Source of the DNA: an uncultured bacterium
GTDB lineage: Bacteria; Patescibacteriota; Saccharimonadia; Saccharimonadales; Saccharimonadaceae
Assembly: GCA_903899655.1 (NCBI GenBank)
Contig: CAIUKF010000009.1
Span: 1 to 64,000, forward strand
DNA length: 64,000 bases
Reading direction: 5' to 3'
Within the stretch, counting starts at the first letter, position 1. Each line of letters begins with the position of its first letter. Shown here piece after piece: positions 1-8,462 of this stretch. The position numbers and the translations under genes were made by a program. Below the pieces are notes generated by a model. That model saw nothing but the letters and a program-made list of their open reading frames with translations. It was not told where the DNA came from and did not search any database.

Positions 1-516
1 CATCAACGGATCCAAGCCACCGGTTGGCTCGTCCAAAATAATCAATTTTGGCTGGTGTAACAAACCCTGAATAATACCGACTTTCTTTTTGTTGCCGTAC
101 GACAAATCATCAATTTTACGCTTTAAATCCAAATCCAAATAAGTCGCCAATTGTTTAATACGTTGCTCAATCTCTTTTGAATTTTTTTTATAAAAACCGC
201 CCGAATAGCGCAGCAAATCAATAACCTTCATATCGTCATAGTAAAAAACCTCAGACGGTAAATAACCAATTTCGGCGTTAATTTCTGGGCCAAATTTAGT
301 GATATCCTTGCCAAATATCGTCGCACTGCCGCTGGTCGGATGGATCAACCCCAATAATGTTCTAATTGTCGTCGATTTACCAGCTCCATTTGGCCCAATA
401 AAGCCAAATATTTCACCTTGCTCGATAGTCAAATTGACGTTATGAATACCAAGTGATTTGCCGTAGTATTTTGTCAGATTTTTGGTCTCAATAATATTCA
501 CTTTATACCCCATCAT
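1..516 (-). CDS. ABC transporter ATP-binding protein (partial, C-terminus outside the window)
   Basis: This is the ATPase subunit of an ABC-2 type exporter; it would hydrolyse ATP to drive a separate membrane permease, which is probably beyond the left edge. About 172 codons are visible. They hold a Walker A (GPNGAGKST) near residue 40, a Q-loop region, a degenerate signature (LSYGNKKK) and a Walker B (LIILDEPTGG) close to the window edge. Two adjacent ATG codons can start it (516 or 513). The substrate cannot be inferred; the closest general type is the drug, antibiotic or lipid exporter ATPases. The family is certain, the function is not. Confidence 0.9.
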   Translation of the reverse strand, partial: MMGYKVNIIETKNLTKYYGKSLGIHNVNLTIEQGEIFGFIGPNGAGKSTTIRTLLGLIHPTSGSATIFGKDITKFGPEINAEIGYLPSEVFYYDDMKVIDLLRYSGGFYKKNSKEIEQRIKQLATYLDLDLKRKIDDLSYGNKKKVGIIQGLLHQPKLIILDEPTGGLDPLM

Positions 517-562
517 TTAATCATTACCTATATATCATAGTGCTAATCCTAAAAACTATCAA

Positions 563-591
563 TTAACAGATACATAAAAATACGATATAAT
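563..591 (+). promoter_or_regulatory. Promoter, near-leaderless
   Basis: TTAACA (563-568), a 17-base spacer and TATAAT (586-591) form a near-consensus sigma70-type promoter. The predicted transcription start (about 598) is only a few bases before ATG 602, and the -10 box overlaps the alternative ATG at 590. This makes 602 the more credible start of the downstream gene. Confidence 0.65.
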
Positions 592-601
592 GTCATTAAT
601 C

Positions 602-1336
602 ATGTTTAAAAAATACCAAGGCAAATTTTTTTGTTTCTCACCCCCTGTAATGTTAGCAACGTTATTAATCGAGTTCAGCTCGGCCGCCTACACCTTGTGG
701 CGATATAAAGTCAGTACAATCCAACGTTTGTCGGCCGCTTTGTTGATATCACTTGGGACCTTTCAGTTGGCTGAATATATGATTTGCGGTGGTCTTGGTT
801 TGACACACATCGAATGGGCTCAACTGGGTTACGGTGCTATCACATTGTTGCCCGCCCTGGGTATGCACGCTATCGTCACTTTGGCCGACAAGAAAAAACC
901 ATTATTAGTTGGCGCTGCCTATGCCAGTTGTATTGGCTTTTTAGCTGCCAATATCATCGGCACCAGTTCGTTTGTAGCCCATGAATGCGCCGCCAATTAT
1001 GCAGTCTTTAATATTTCAGACGGCAGTTTGTATTTATACATGGCCTATTATTACGGTTGGTTAGCAATCGGTACGGTTTTGGCGATTTATTGGGGCAGCC
1101 AGATGCCAGCTCGACGCAAAGCCCTGCAATCAATGGCCTTTGGTTACGCCGCCTTTGTCTTGCCTACAATTGCATTTAATATTCTTGAGCCAACCTCAAC
1201 TCGCGCTATTCCATCTGTTATGTGTGGTTTTGCAGTAATATTCGCAATCACAATAGTCTACGCCATCCTGCCTAACAGCAGCGAAGTCCGCGTTTCGACC
1301 GACAGCATTCGCGAACGCTTCCAAATCGGTTTTTAA
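602..1336 (+). CDS. Polytopic membrane protein, about seven TM helices, unknown function
   Basis: I do not recognise a characterised family. The protein (about 244 aa) is almost entirely hydrophobic, with roughly seven membrane segments separated by short polar loops and a short basic C-terminal tail. It resembles the stand-alone seven-helix N-terminal sensor regions found before kinase or cyclase domains, but no output domain follows. An in-frame ATG at 590 is possible, but it overlaps the -10 box, so 602 is preferred. The neighbouring ABC ATPase is divergent, so no operon link is implied. Confidence 0.7.
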   Translation: MFKKYQGKFFCFSPPVMLATLLIEFSSAAYTLWRYKVSTIQRLSAALLISLGTFQLAEYMICGGLGLTHIEWAQLGYGAITLLPALGMHAIVTLADKKKPLLVGAAYASCIGFLAANIIGTSSFVAHECAANYAVFNISDGSLYLYMAYYYGWLAIGTVLAIYWGSQMPARRKALQSMAFGYAAFVLPTIAFNILEPTSTRAIPSVMCGFAVIFAITIVYAILPNSSEVRVSTDSIRERFQIGF

Positions 1337-1370
1337 TACCACTGTCTTGTTTTTAAAAAGCTGTTTGCCA

Positions 1371-1399
1371 TTGACAAATTAGCGTTTTTAGACTATAGT
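1371..1399 (+). promoter_or_regulatory. Promoter upstream of the nucleotidyltransferase-like gene
   Basis: TTGACA (1371-1376), exactly 17 bases and TATAGT (1394-1399) match a housekeeping promoter. The leader to ATG 1451 would be about 45 bases, with no obvious Shine-Dalgarno sequence. This is one of the few non-leaderless starts here without an SD. Confidence 0.7.
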
Positions 1400-1450
1400 A
1401 AATATATATAAAAGTTACATAAAAAATAAACATTGCGCTGACATAAAATC

Positions 1451-2038
1451 ATGACCGAATACTACGAGTCTAAAACCGAAAGACATAAATCAATCCAGGA
1501 TGAAATTCCCGATCAAGTTCGAGAAATGTCAAAAAAAGTATTACATAATACTATGCGCGATACAGATAAAATGGCAAAACGTTTTGAGTATTTAAAAGAG
1601 CACCCCGAAGATAAGATACACATACGCACTAAAAATTTAAAAGAAATTGTCGATTTTAATTCATTTTGGTGCCATCCAGATTGTTCGGTAGGTCGCAACC
1701 AGGCTGTACGTGGTTCAGACATTGACGGTGGTATCGTCGTCACGAATCAACCGACCACACCAGAAGAACGCCAACTATTTGTTAATGAACTAAGGCTGCA
1801 AGGATTTTCGTGCTTCACTCCAGAAGAAAAGGCCGACTTAGCAGCTATTGAAGAATCTGGTAATTACGCGGAGACTGGCTTTAAAAACAAATATGACATA
1901 ATTGAAGCTTCATCAAAAGCCAGATTGGAAACTATTAATTTTATGTCGGTCAAAGAAGTACACGATACAATCAATCAAGGTCTACCAGCGATGATGAACA
2001 AACTAAAAGTATTGGCCGCTGGTCGAGAAATCAGATAA
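1451..2038 (+). CDS. Possible nucleotidyltransferase-fold protein
   Basis: A soluble protein of 195 aa. The stretch around residues 80-97 (GRNQAVRGSDIDGGIVV) resembles the GS..GSD.D strand-helix motif of Pol-beta-type nucleotidyltransferases. The usual first glycine-serine pair is replaced and the third carboxylate is not obvious. The N-terminus is charged and helical. It has its own promoter and no operon partner. Substrate and role are unknown, and the fold assignment is a weak motif inference. Confidence 0.6.
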   Translation: MTEYYESKTERHKSIQDEIPDQVREMSKKVLHNTMRDTDKMAKRFEYLKEHPEDKIHIRTKNLKEIVDFNSFWCHPDCSVGRNQAVRGSDIDGGIVVTNQPTTPEERQLFVNELRLQGFSCFTPEEKADLAAIEESGNYAETGFKNKYDIIEASSKARLETINFMSVKEVHDTINQGLPAMMNKLKVLAAGREIR

Positions 2039-2064
2039 AAAATTAACAAATATAAAACAGCCTA

Positions 2065-2589
2065 TCACAGTCCGTTTTGTTTTAGGTACGACAAATATTT
2101 AACCGCCGATCCATAAACATCGGCGATATGTGTTTTATCCAACCAAGTCGGTTTGTCATCGTACAGATAAGCCCGAATCGACGACAGCGGATAATCCAAC
2201 CAACCATCCGCAGCCACGTGGACACGTCGGCTGACGCTCAGCAAATCATCAGATTTTACGGCTGATATATCGTAATTGTTATCACTCAACAAGTTATTAA
2301 CACCGTATTGGTCAAAGTAATATTGATTATACCCCGCCAAAATATTTTGAACCAATTTTTTCACTCCATCATCACCAACCTGATTCATCAGCAAACTAAA
2401 ATGATCCGGTATCAGGCAGTACGCCAAGACTTGAACCGAATCATTATTGAATAAATATTTTTCTAGTAGCGACAGAAAGAATTTATAATCTATATCGTTA
2501 TCATAAATCGCTCCACCTCTATTCCCTTTAGAGACTACCTGATAATAATCTTCATTTGTTATATTTTTTACTACATTTTGATTTGGCAT
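2065..2589 (-). CDS. Y1 (IS200/REP-associated, RAYT-like) transposase, degenerate HUH motif
   Basis: The N-terminus (VVSKGNRGGAIYDNDIDYKF) fits the conserved start of Y1 transposases (RGN...F...D...F). The segment where the family has H-x-H reads IPDHFSLLM, so the second metal-binding His is Ser. A Tyr-rich helix (GYNQYYFDQYG, around residues 93-103) is at the position of the nucleophile helix. The length (174 aa) suits a REP-associated transposase. Known family members nick and rejoin single-stranded DNA at hairpins. The lost His suggests an inactive or repurposed copy. A short hairpin lies just upstream of its start. Confidence 0.8.
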   Translation of the reverse strand: MPNQNVVKNITNEDYYQVVSKGNRGGAIYDNDIDYKFFLSLLEKYLFNNDSVQVLAYCLIPDHFSLLMNQVGDDGVKKLVQNILAGYNQYYFDQYGVNNLLSDNNYDISAVKSDDLLSVSRRVHVAADGWLDYPLSSIRAYLYDDKPTWLDKTHIADVYGSAVKYLSYLKQNGL

Positions 2590-2619
2590 GTAATTACCCC
2601 CACCATAAATTTATTAAGA

Positions 2620-2635
2620 CAGGGCTACTACCCTG
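2620..2635. repeat. Small hairpin upstream of the Y1 transposase gene
   Basis: CAGGG, a six-base loop and CCCTG form a small hairpin 31 bases upstream of the transposase start. Family enzymes recognise such hairpins, but this one is short and could be coincidental. The rest of 2590-2798 shows only AT-rich sequence and the promoter of the next gene. Confidence 0.35.
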
Positions 2636-2798
2636 CATTGATAGTTGTACCTAAGTTCTATCTCAGAATATATCACGTTTTTAAATTTGTAAAGTAATTT
2701 ATTAAATATATCGTTGATATTTTGCTAATACCAGATTAGTAATGATAAAATATAGTTAATAATATGTTGAAAGCTAAGACTCATGCTATATTAAGTAT

Positions 2799-3479
2799 AT
2801 GAGTAAAACCATAAACGGTAAAAAACAATCCAATAAAAATTTACTAAAAATATTAACACCTTCACTGATAATCTTATCGCCAATTGTAATATTCGCTTTG
2901 TATAATCTAGTTTCAAACCCAATACTAGACAGTGTTGACCATAATAGGTTCAAAACACTGGACTCACAAATGCAAGGTCTGTATGGAAAGATACTAGCTA
3001 TATCAAATAAAAGTGACGCATGGCAATATAAAGCCGCTTGTAGCACAAACCGTTCTGGAGATTGGCCGACTGGAGACTATGATTGTATTACCTCAATCTC
3101 AATGCGAAAGAATATTACATCTCTCCAAGAGTTAAGTAATATGCAATCGCAATACCTACCGATTTTAAATAATAGTGATACATTCAATCAATCATCTAGT
3201 AACGATTTAGTCTCTACGGATAGTTTTAATACCAAATTTGCAGTTAGCATGGCGTATAAGGACTTCACTGAAGTAAAAACAAATACAAAATGTACTTACA
3301 CTATTCAATTAAATCAAATTGACTCAAATATTAATTACCAGACGAATAATACAACTCTAGGCTCGTTAATCGAAAATGGCCAAGGAGTTTCTCTAATTAG
3401 CATACGTTGCGATGGAACAGCCCGAGGTAGTTGGTACCAACTCATTAAAGCAACGAGCTCACTTATACCCGAGTTATGA
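2799..3479 (+). CDS. Secreted or membrane-anchored protein, unknown function
   Basis: 226 aa. A basic N-terminus (KKQSNKN) is followed by one hydrophobic helix (about residues 17-38). The remainder is polar, Ser/Asn/Thr-rich and probably exported, with Cys residues near 60, 75, 167 and 204. A TATATT -10 box (2787-2792) ends 6 bases before the ATG, predicting a leaderless mRNA. Its 3' end overlaps the convergent SGNH gene by 17 bases. No family recognised. Confidence 0.65.
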   Translation: MSKTINGKKQSNKNLLKILTPSLIILSPIVIFALYNLVSNPILDSVDHNRFKTLDSQMQGLYGKILAISNKSDAWQYKAACSTNRSGDWPTGDYDCITSISMRKNITSLQELSNMQSQYLPILNNSDTFNQSSSNDLVSTDSFNTKFAVSMAYKDFTEVKTNTKCTYTIQLNQIDSNINYQTNNTTLGSLIENGQGVSLISIRCDGTARGSWYQLIKATSSLIPEL

Positions 3480-6267
3480 CGCCGACAATAACCCACAATA
3501 CCAGGGCGATTACCACTAAAGCTAACACTATTGATAAGATTCCCGAGTTGTCACCGCTACTCATGATATTACTTTTGACAATTGGCTGTAGTGCTATAGG
3601 CTCATTTGCTTTAATGTAATCACCTTTCACTGACACGTTACCGTCCAGTTGTAATGAATCATTAATAATGTTACTAGCGTTATTAATATTTTCATTATCA
3701 TTTTGAATGAAATCCTTGTTTATATCTAGATTTAAATGACTCTGTATATGCTGACTGAGTACCGCTTGGTTACTATTCACTATTCCAAGCATTTTATGCA
3801 AACTATCTAATGTCTCACTAATTAATACGTCTTTTTCTAAACTAATATTTACACCTGATTGATCGTCCAACGGGATATATGGCTTTCTTACTTCAATCAC
3901 CTGGTACAAATCAACCTCTTCCCCCGAATATGATGTTCCGAACAGATGTACCGTGTGATAACCTTCTTCCAAGTCATGTGGCAAAATTACGTCAACATCA
4001 AGCGATCCATCGCTATTCGTAATAAAATGACCTAAGGAAATTCTATTCGAATGAATCTCAATAACAGCTGATGATAATGGCTGCAGCATCCTGGCATTAA
4101 GCTTTACACTTGCTATCAAATTACTGCCTAAATTATCCAAAATCGATACAAAGTTAGAAACAATCTGTTTAGGATAATTATGGTAGTTATTTTGTAACCA
4201 ATACGTTGATGGTTCTGGGGCTACAACAGACTGGTCGGGGCAAACTACTACACCATTACTACAGTACTCATAATCCATAATATTCCCCACTGAACCTAAA
4301 ATTGAACTGGCATCTAACTGATGCCCAAGTGAATTCGGATGAAAACTTTCATTTCCAATAAACCTAAACGATTGCGAATTATTCAACATATTGCTATCAT
4401 CACCTAGCGCAATTGAATTCATAGACCTAACTACAGATGGTTGAGCGCTACCACACAGCGCAAAATCTCCAAAACTATCCTGAATGTCCACGTATTTAAT
4501 ACCCGCTGCTTTAGCGGCAGCAGCTATGACTTCATTTAGATAAACAATGCCTTCGTTCATAAATTCTCTCTCAGTTTTATCAAGCAAATTCCCTATTAGC
4601 CAACTACAATTACCATCTGGAACAATTATTTTCGGATAGCCTATCGCATATATCTTTGAGCTTGGCGAAGATATATGAATTTGTTGGTATGTGTTAACTA
4701 AAGTACTAAATAAATCCTTGATCTCAGTTGCCATTTTTTCTTTACCTTCAGTAGTGCCTGCCGCATCACAGGTGCCTAGACCAATACATGATTTTAAGAT
4801 ATCCATAAATCCAGCATCATTACCACCAATCCCTATTGTTATTACTTTCGGCTTATATTTACTAACAAAAGTATCCTGATGAATACGACCCTGTATAAAA
4901 TCCGTGGAAGCTATGCCCTTGGATAATGCAGCATCTACTAGACTTAGGCTCATATTGTCTTTTCCTAAACGCTTTCCCTGTCCTAAGTATTCGGAATCAT
5001 TACCAACTACATCAACAGTCATCGCTCCTGAACAAGCCACACTCCTCATATAAGTTGGATCTATATGTGACCACTGCGCAATAATAAATGGGTATGACCG
5101 CGTGCTGACATGACACTTCTCGTACTCATCATTCGTTCCAGTTATGTAATACGAGTCGTCCGTTTCACCTTCGCCACTCGTAAATGAGTCGCCCATTGCT
5201 AAATAATCTATCCTTTGCCCGCCATACCCAGCAGCCCTAAGAGATATTTGCTTCATATTACCCAGATATGACATAGCAAAAAAGCTTAATTCTCCCCCCT
5301 CACTATTAAACCTTGGGTGTGCCGCATAACTGAATCGATTCATAAAAGTTTCGGTATTTATCTTGGCCTCTTTGCATGGTCTATATACCGGCGACATTGC
5401 CGACATGTTTTCTTCGGTTGCCACATCTCCACAATCTGAATTGACATTGAATATTCTTAAATCAGTATTATAGCCAGCAAATGCAATATTTTTTCCGTCA
5501 TCACTAACAGAAATGTCGAAAGTTGGGTCCATTCCACCTCCAAAATAATAAATAGCCATCGATACCCTCTTCATCTCAAGCGTTTTTACGTTCAATAACC
5601 CTATCCCGCGCCCATGAAATTCAACTGCCAACCAGTCACCATTGTCAGACGATCCGAAACCGCCAATCGGCCAAGCGTAATTATTCGGACCATAAAGACT
5701 TGTTATGCTTTTAAAGACATAGTCTGGGCTTGATGCATCAAAAATATATTCCAATTGCGCAAATTCGTGCGCATCTGCCACAGGTTTTAATCGGCCACTA
5801 AAATTCCTGTAAACAACCAAAGACCTAGACGGGCTATCTGTTAAATATTCTTTCACTGCCAGTGAATCGGTACTTGGTAGATACAGGCAACTGTCATACA
5901 ACGGGCAAATTCCTCTAACTTTATACATTTTTGAGTCATATTTAAACCCAACTGCAGCACTATAAGCATTGCCGTTACCGACATAATAAGTTCCAAACCT
6001 CACATCACTACTTGCCGCCATACAAAGTCGTTTAAAACCCGGCTCGCTCATGACTTCCAAGGTTTGATAATTACCTTCACACAACCCGACTGGCACATAA
6101 CTCGATTCGATGACCGAATCAACAACAGGTTCAGCGTTTATCCACGACCAATTATACGATGTACTGTCAGCACTAACCAAATGCGGCGACACTATTACAA
6201 TCACCGACGATGCCAGATTGACTACCACCAAAATCATTACGCAAAACTTAGAAAATTTAGTACCCAC
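3463..6267 (-). CDS. Large secreted SGNH/GDSL hydrolase with N-terminal beta-propeller-like region
   Basis: 934 aa with an N-terminal signal peptide (residues 1-33) and a C-terminal membrane helix (about 908-932), so probably anchored outside the cell. Residues about 60-340 carry repeats of the D...D.G..IAF type seen in propeller proteins. Residues about 350-655 are an SGNH hydrolase: block I GDSFTSGEGE, block III GIGGNDAGF and block V SFHPNSLGH, giving the Ser, Gly/Asn and His of the family. An Ig-like segment follows. The start is GTG 6267, with AAGGA about 11 bases upstream. Likely an esterase, lipase or deacetylase acting on envelope or host material; the substrate is unknown. Confidence 0.85.
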   Translation of the reverse strand: MGTKFSKFCVMILVVVNLASSVIVIVSPHLVSADSTSYNWSWINAEPVVDSVIESSYVPVGLCEGNYQTLEVMSEPGFKRLCMAASSDVRFGTYYVGNGNAYSAAVGFKYDSKMYKVRGICPLYDSCLYLPSTDSLAVKEYLTDSPSRSLVVYRNFSGRLKPVADAHEFAQLEYIFDASSPDYVFKSITSLYGPNNYAWPIGGFGSSDNGDWLAVEFHGRGIGLLNVKTLEMKRVSMAIYYFGGGMDPTFDISVSDDGKNIAFAGYNTDLRIFNVNSDCGDVATEENMSAMSPVYRPCKEAKINTETFMNRFSYAAHPRFNSEGGELSFFAMSYLGNMKQISLRAAGYGGQRIDYLAMGDSFTSGEGETDDSYYITGTNDEYEKCHVSTRSYPFIIAQWSHIDPTYMRSVACSGAMTVDVVGNDSEYLGQGKRLGKDNMSLSLVDAALSKGIASTDFIQGRIHQDTFVSKYKPKVITIGIGGNDAGFMDILKSCIGLGTCDAAGTTEGKEKMATEIKDLFSTLVNTYQQIHISSPSSKIYAIGYPKIIVPDGNCSWLIGNLLDKTEREFMNEGIVYLNEVIAAAAKAAGIKYVDIQDSFGDFALCGSAQPSVVRSMNSIALGDDSNMLNNSQSFRFIGNESFHPNSLGHQLDASSILGSVGNIMDYEYCSNGVVVCPDQSVVAPEPSTYWLQNNYHNYPKQIVSNFVSILDNLGSNLIASVKLNARMLQPLSSAVIEIHSNRISLGHFITNSDGSLDVDVILPHDLEEGYHTVHLFGTSYSGEEVDLYQVIEVRKPYIPLDDQSGVNISLEKDVLISETLDSLHKMLGIVNSNQAVLSQHIQSHLNLDINKDFIQNDNENINNASNIINDSLQLDGNVSVKGDYIKANEPIALQPIVKSNIMSSGDNSGILSIVLALVVIALVLWVIVGVITRV

Positions 6268-6364
6268 TTACCTAGTTTCCTTGATTATCTAGATAATTTC
6301 ATACTACACCCTAAGGCTTTTATAAGCAAATACTAATTTACAACTATATTTGCCTATACCAAAC

Positions 6365-6412
6365 CAGGGTCCGTCCTAGGTCCGACCTGGGTCGGACCTA
6401 GGACGGACCCTG
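6365..6412. terminator. Perfect 22-bp-stem palindrome between two minus-strand genes
   Basis: Positions 6365-6386 and 6391-6412 are perfect reverse complements around the loop CTGG. The stem is GC-rich and contains two CCTAGG palindromes. It lies between the 6478-8379 and 3463-6267 genes. No T-run follows on either strand, so it is not a textbook intrinsic terminator; it could be an attenuator, an RNA-stability element or a protein-binding palindrome. Confidence 0.6.
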
Positions 6413-6477
6413 AACAACAAAAACACTGAATAATAGCCAGCCAGTGTGACGTTCTTAGTAGATTGACAGATGATTCA

Positions 6478-8379
6478 CTATTTATACTGTATGTGTACAA
6501 CGCCATTTGCTTGAATCAGCATTAATTGCGGTGCGCAGCGCCAGATTTTTATGTCATTACCATTCGATGATATTGCGTGCCAACCAGGGCTGTAAGTCGT
6601 TTTGATTAACACTGGTACTGGGCTGTCCGAATGTATATTTAAATCAATGTTGTTGTCCGTCCATTTATCAACAGTCAACTCTGTATTTGTGCTGTATTTT
6701 GATTCAATCAGCCCACTGCTGGCGTCATACGGCAAATCAACCATATCACCTGTTTCGCGCCACCATTTATCGACTGCGCCGTTCCGATTAGTCGATATTG
6801 GCCTTAGCGGTACTGCGGGCACTTGGGCCAATTGTTTGGTCGTCATTTTTTGATTGTGATAATACTGATTTGTTTGCCCGACTGTCCATGTACCAATGTT
6901 ATTGTCTGAATTATTGTCCAGTGAAATAATGTTATCGATTGCAAACAAATCCAGCATCGACTGAACGCGTGTTTGTGGCAAAACAACACTATCCAGACTG
7001 TCGCTGACGGGATCAGATGCGTATGCCGTAGGCCTTAGACTTTTTGACAACGATTTGACAAATGACGAATTTGGCGATGATTCAATAAACAATCCGTACG
7101 CCCAACTGGTACTAGTATTTGCAGCTAATAATTTTGTTTGAAAAGTATATGGTGCTGGGTAACTCTCAAGACGGCGAAAATCTTCCAAAAAACGGCCTTT
7201 TATACTGTCGACATTACCCAAAGTTATCTGCGCATAGTCAAAATTTACAGGGTTATTAGCAATTAACGCTACGATTACAACTGGCACTGACAACAGATTG
7301 ACCCGGTGTATATACTTAAATTCGTGATTAACGGCAATTTTTGAGATTACCTGCACAACAGATACAGTTGCAAACAAATATGCAAAAGGTTGCAACCGAT
7401 AAGCATGCAGCCATTCCAGCAAAAAGCTAGTACCAAATACTTTAACCAATAAACTGTCAGCAACGCCAATTGCCGAAAAAACAATTGCCATCAAAACCGG
7501 AGTTAGTCCCAACCGAACATGTTTTTTCCACAAGACCACCGACAAAATTAGCGACACAAACAACACAAAAATATCCAGCAATAATAGTGATGGCATACCA
7601 CCCGCCGATGTAATTTGACCTTTGATTAACGGAATCATTTTGATTAATAACGGCAACGATACGACTATCGACACCAGCCCTATTATCAAAAACGATCTGA
7701 CCAGCCGCCATTTGCGCTGAATACCGGCAATCAACATCGTCACGATGACATACATAACAGCAACTATCGCCGCTACTAGGTGTGACCAAACCAACAAACC
7801 CAATACTAACCCCGCCAAGGCAAGATGTTTCCAATTAGACTGTTTAGATAATCGTGTTACTTGACCCAAAAATACAAACAATAATGGCAAAACGACAAAA
7901 TTTGGAATTAACCCCAAATAAAACAAACTCGACACACTACTGCCCATATAATCTGGCGATATTAACAAAATAATCGTCAACAAAACAACCAGCGGCCCGC
8001 GCCAATTAACGGCAATTTTTATCTGTTTTAGATACCACCACATTGCAATTGGTAAAGCCGCCAGCGCCACAACGACAACTAATTTTACGGCCGCCACTGA
8101 TCCAATAATTAATGCCAGCCCTGCCATAACCCAGTGAACACCTGGTGGATATATCAAACCTTGTGGCCAGCCCAACAAATCACGCGATGACCAACCTTGC
8201 CAATTTGGCCAAAAACCCTTGGCATGATCAACGGCCGCCAATTGTCCTGCCGCATCATAAACACCTAATGTGTCCAAACGAACATACGAATAGATTAAAT
8301 ACAGATACGCCAGCCCTATTGTTGCAAATATCAGGCCCTTCAAATATTTATCGTCAATACCCAACCGATTTTTCGTCAT
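6478..8379 (-). CDS. Polytopic membrane protein, GT-C-like
   Basis: 633 aa with about 11 membrane helices in the first 380 residues and a C-terminal extracytoplasmic domain of about 240 residues. The first loop (YDAAGQLAAVDHAKGFWPNW...PQGLIYPPG) sits where GT-C enzymes and YfhO-like proteins keep acidic catalytic residues and a PPG-type motif. This suggests use of a polyprenyl-phosphate sugar at the outer membrane face. TATAAT (8388-8393 on the minus strand) ends 8 bases before the ATG. It is divergent from tsaD. The exact family is unsure. Confidence 0.75.
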   Translation of the reverse strand: MTKNRLGIDDKYLKGLIFATIGLAYLYLIYSYVRLDTLGVYDAAGQLAAVDHAKGFWPNWQGWSSRDLLGWPQGLIYPPGVHWVMAGLALIIGSVAAVKLVVVVALAALPIAMWWYLKQIKIAVNWRGPLVVLLTIILLISPDYMGSSVSSLFYLGLIPNFVVLPLLFVFLGQVTRLSKQSNWKHLALAGLVLGLLVWSHLVAAIVAVMYVIVTMLIAGIQRKWRLVRSFLIIGLVSIVVSLPLLIKMIPLIKGQITSAGGMPSLLLLDIFVLFVSLILSVVLWKKHVRLGLTPVLMAIVFSAIGVADSLLVKVFGTSFLLEWLHAYRLQPFAYLFATVSVVQVISKIAVNHEFKYIHRVNLLSVPVVIVALIANNPVNFDYAQITLGNVDSIKGRFLEDFRRLESYPAPYTFQTKLLAANTSTSWAYGLFIESSPNSSFVKSLSKSLRPTAYASDPVSDSLDSVVLPQTRVQSMLDLFAIDNIISLDNNSDNNIGTWTVGQTNQYYHNQKMTTKQLAQVPAVPLRPISTNRNGAVDKWWRETGDMVDLPYDASSGLIESKYSTNTELTVDKWTDNNIDLNIHSDSPVPVLIKTTYSPGWHAISSNGNDIKIWRCAPQLMLIQANGVVHIQYK

Positions 8380-8462
8380 TAATCCTCATTATAAGCCAAC
8401 CCACAGATAAATCAAAAGCACTAATTTTATCCAAATTACACTTGTGTGTTAATATATAACAG

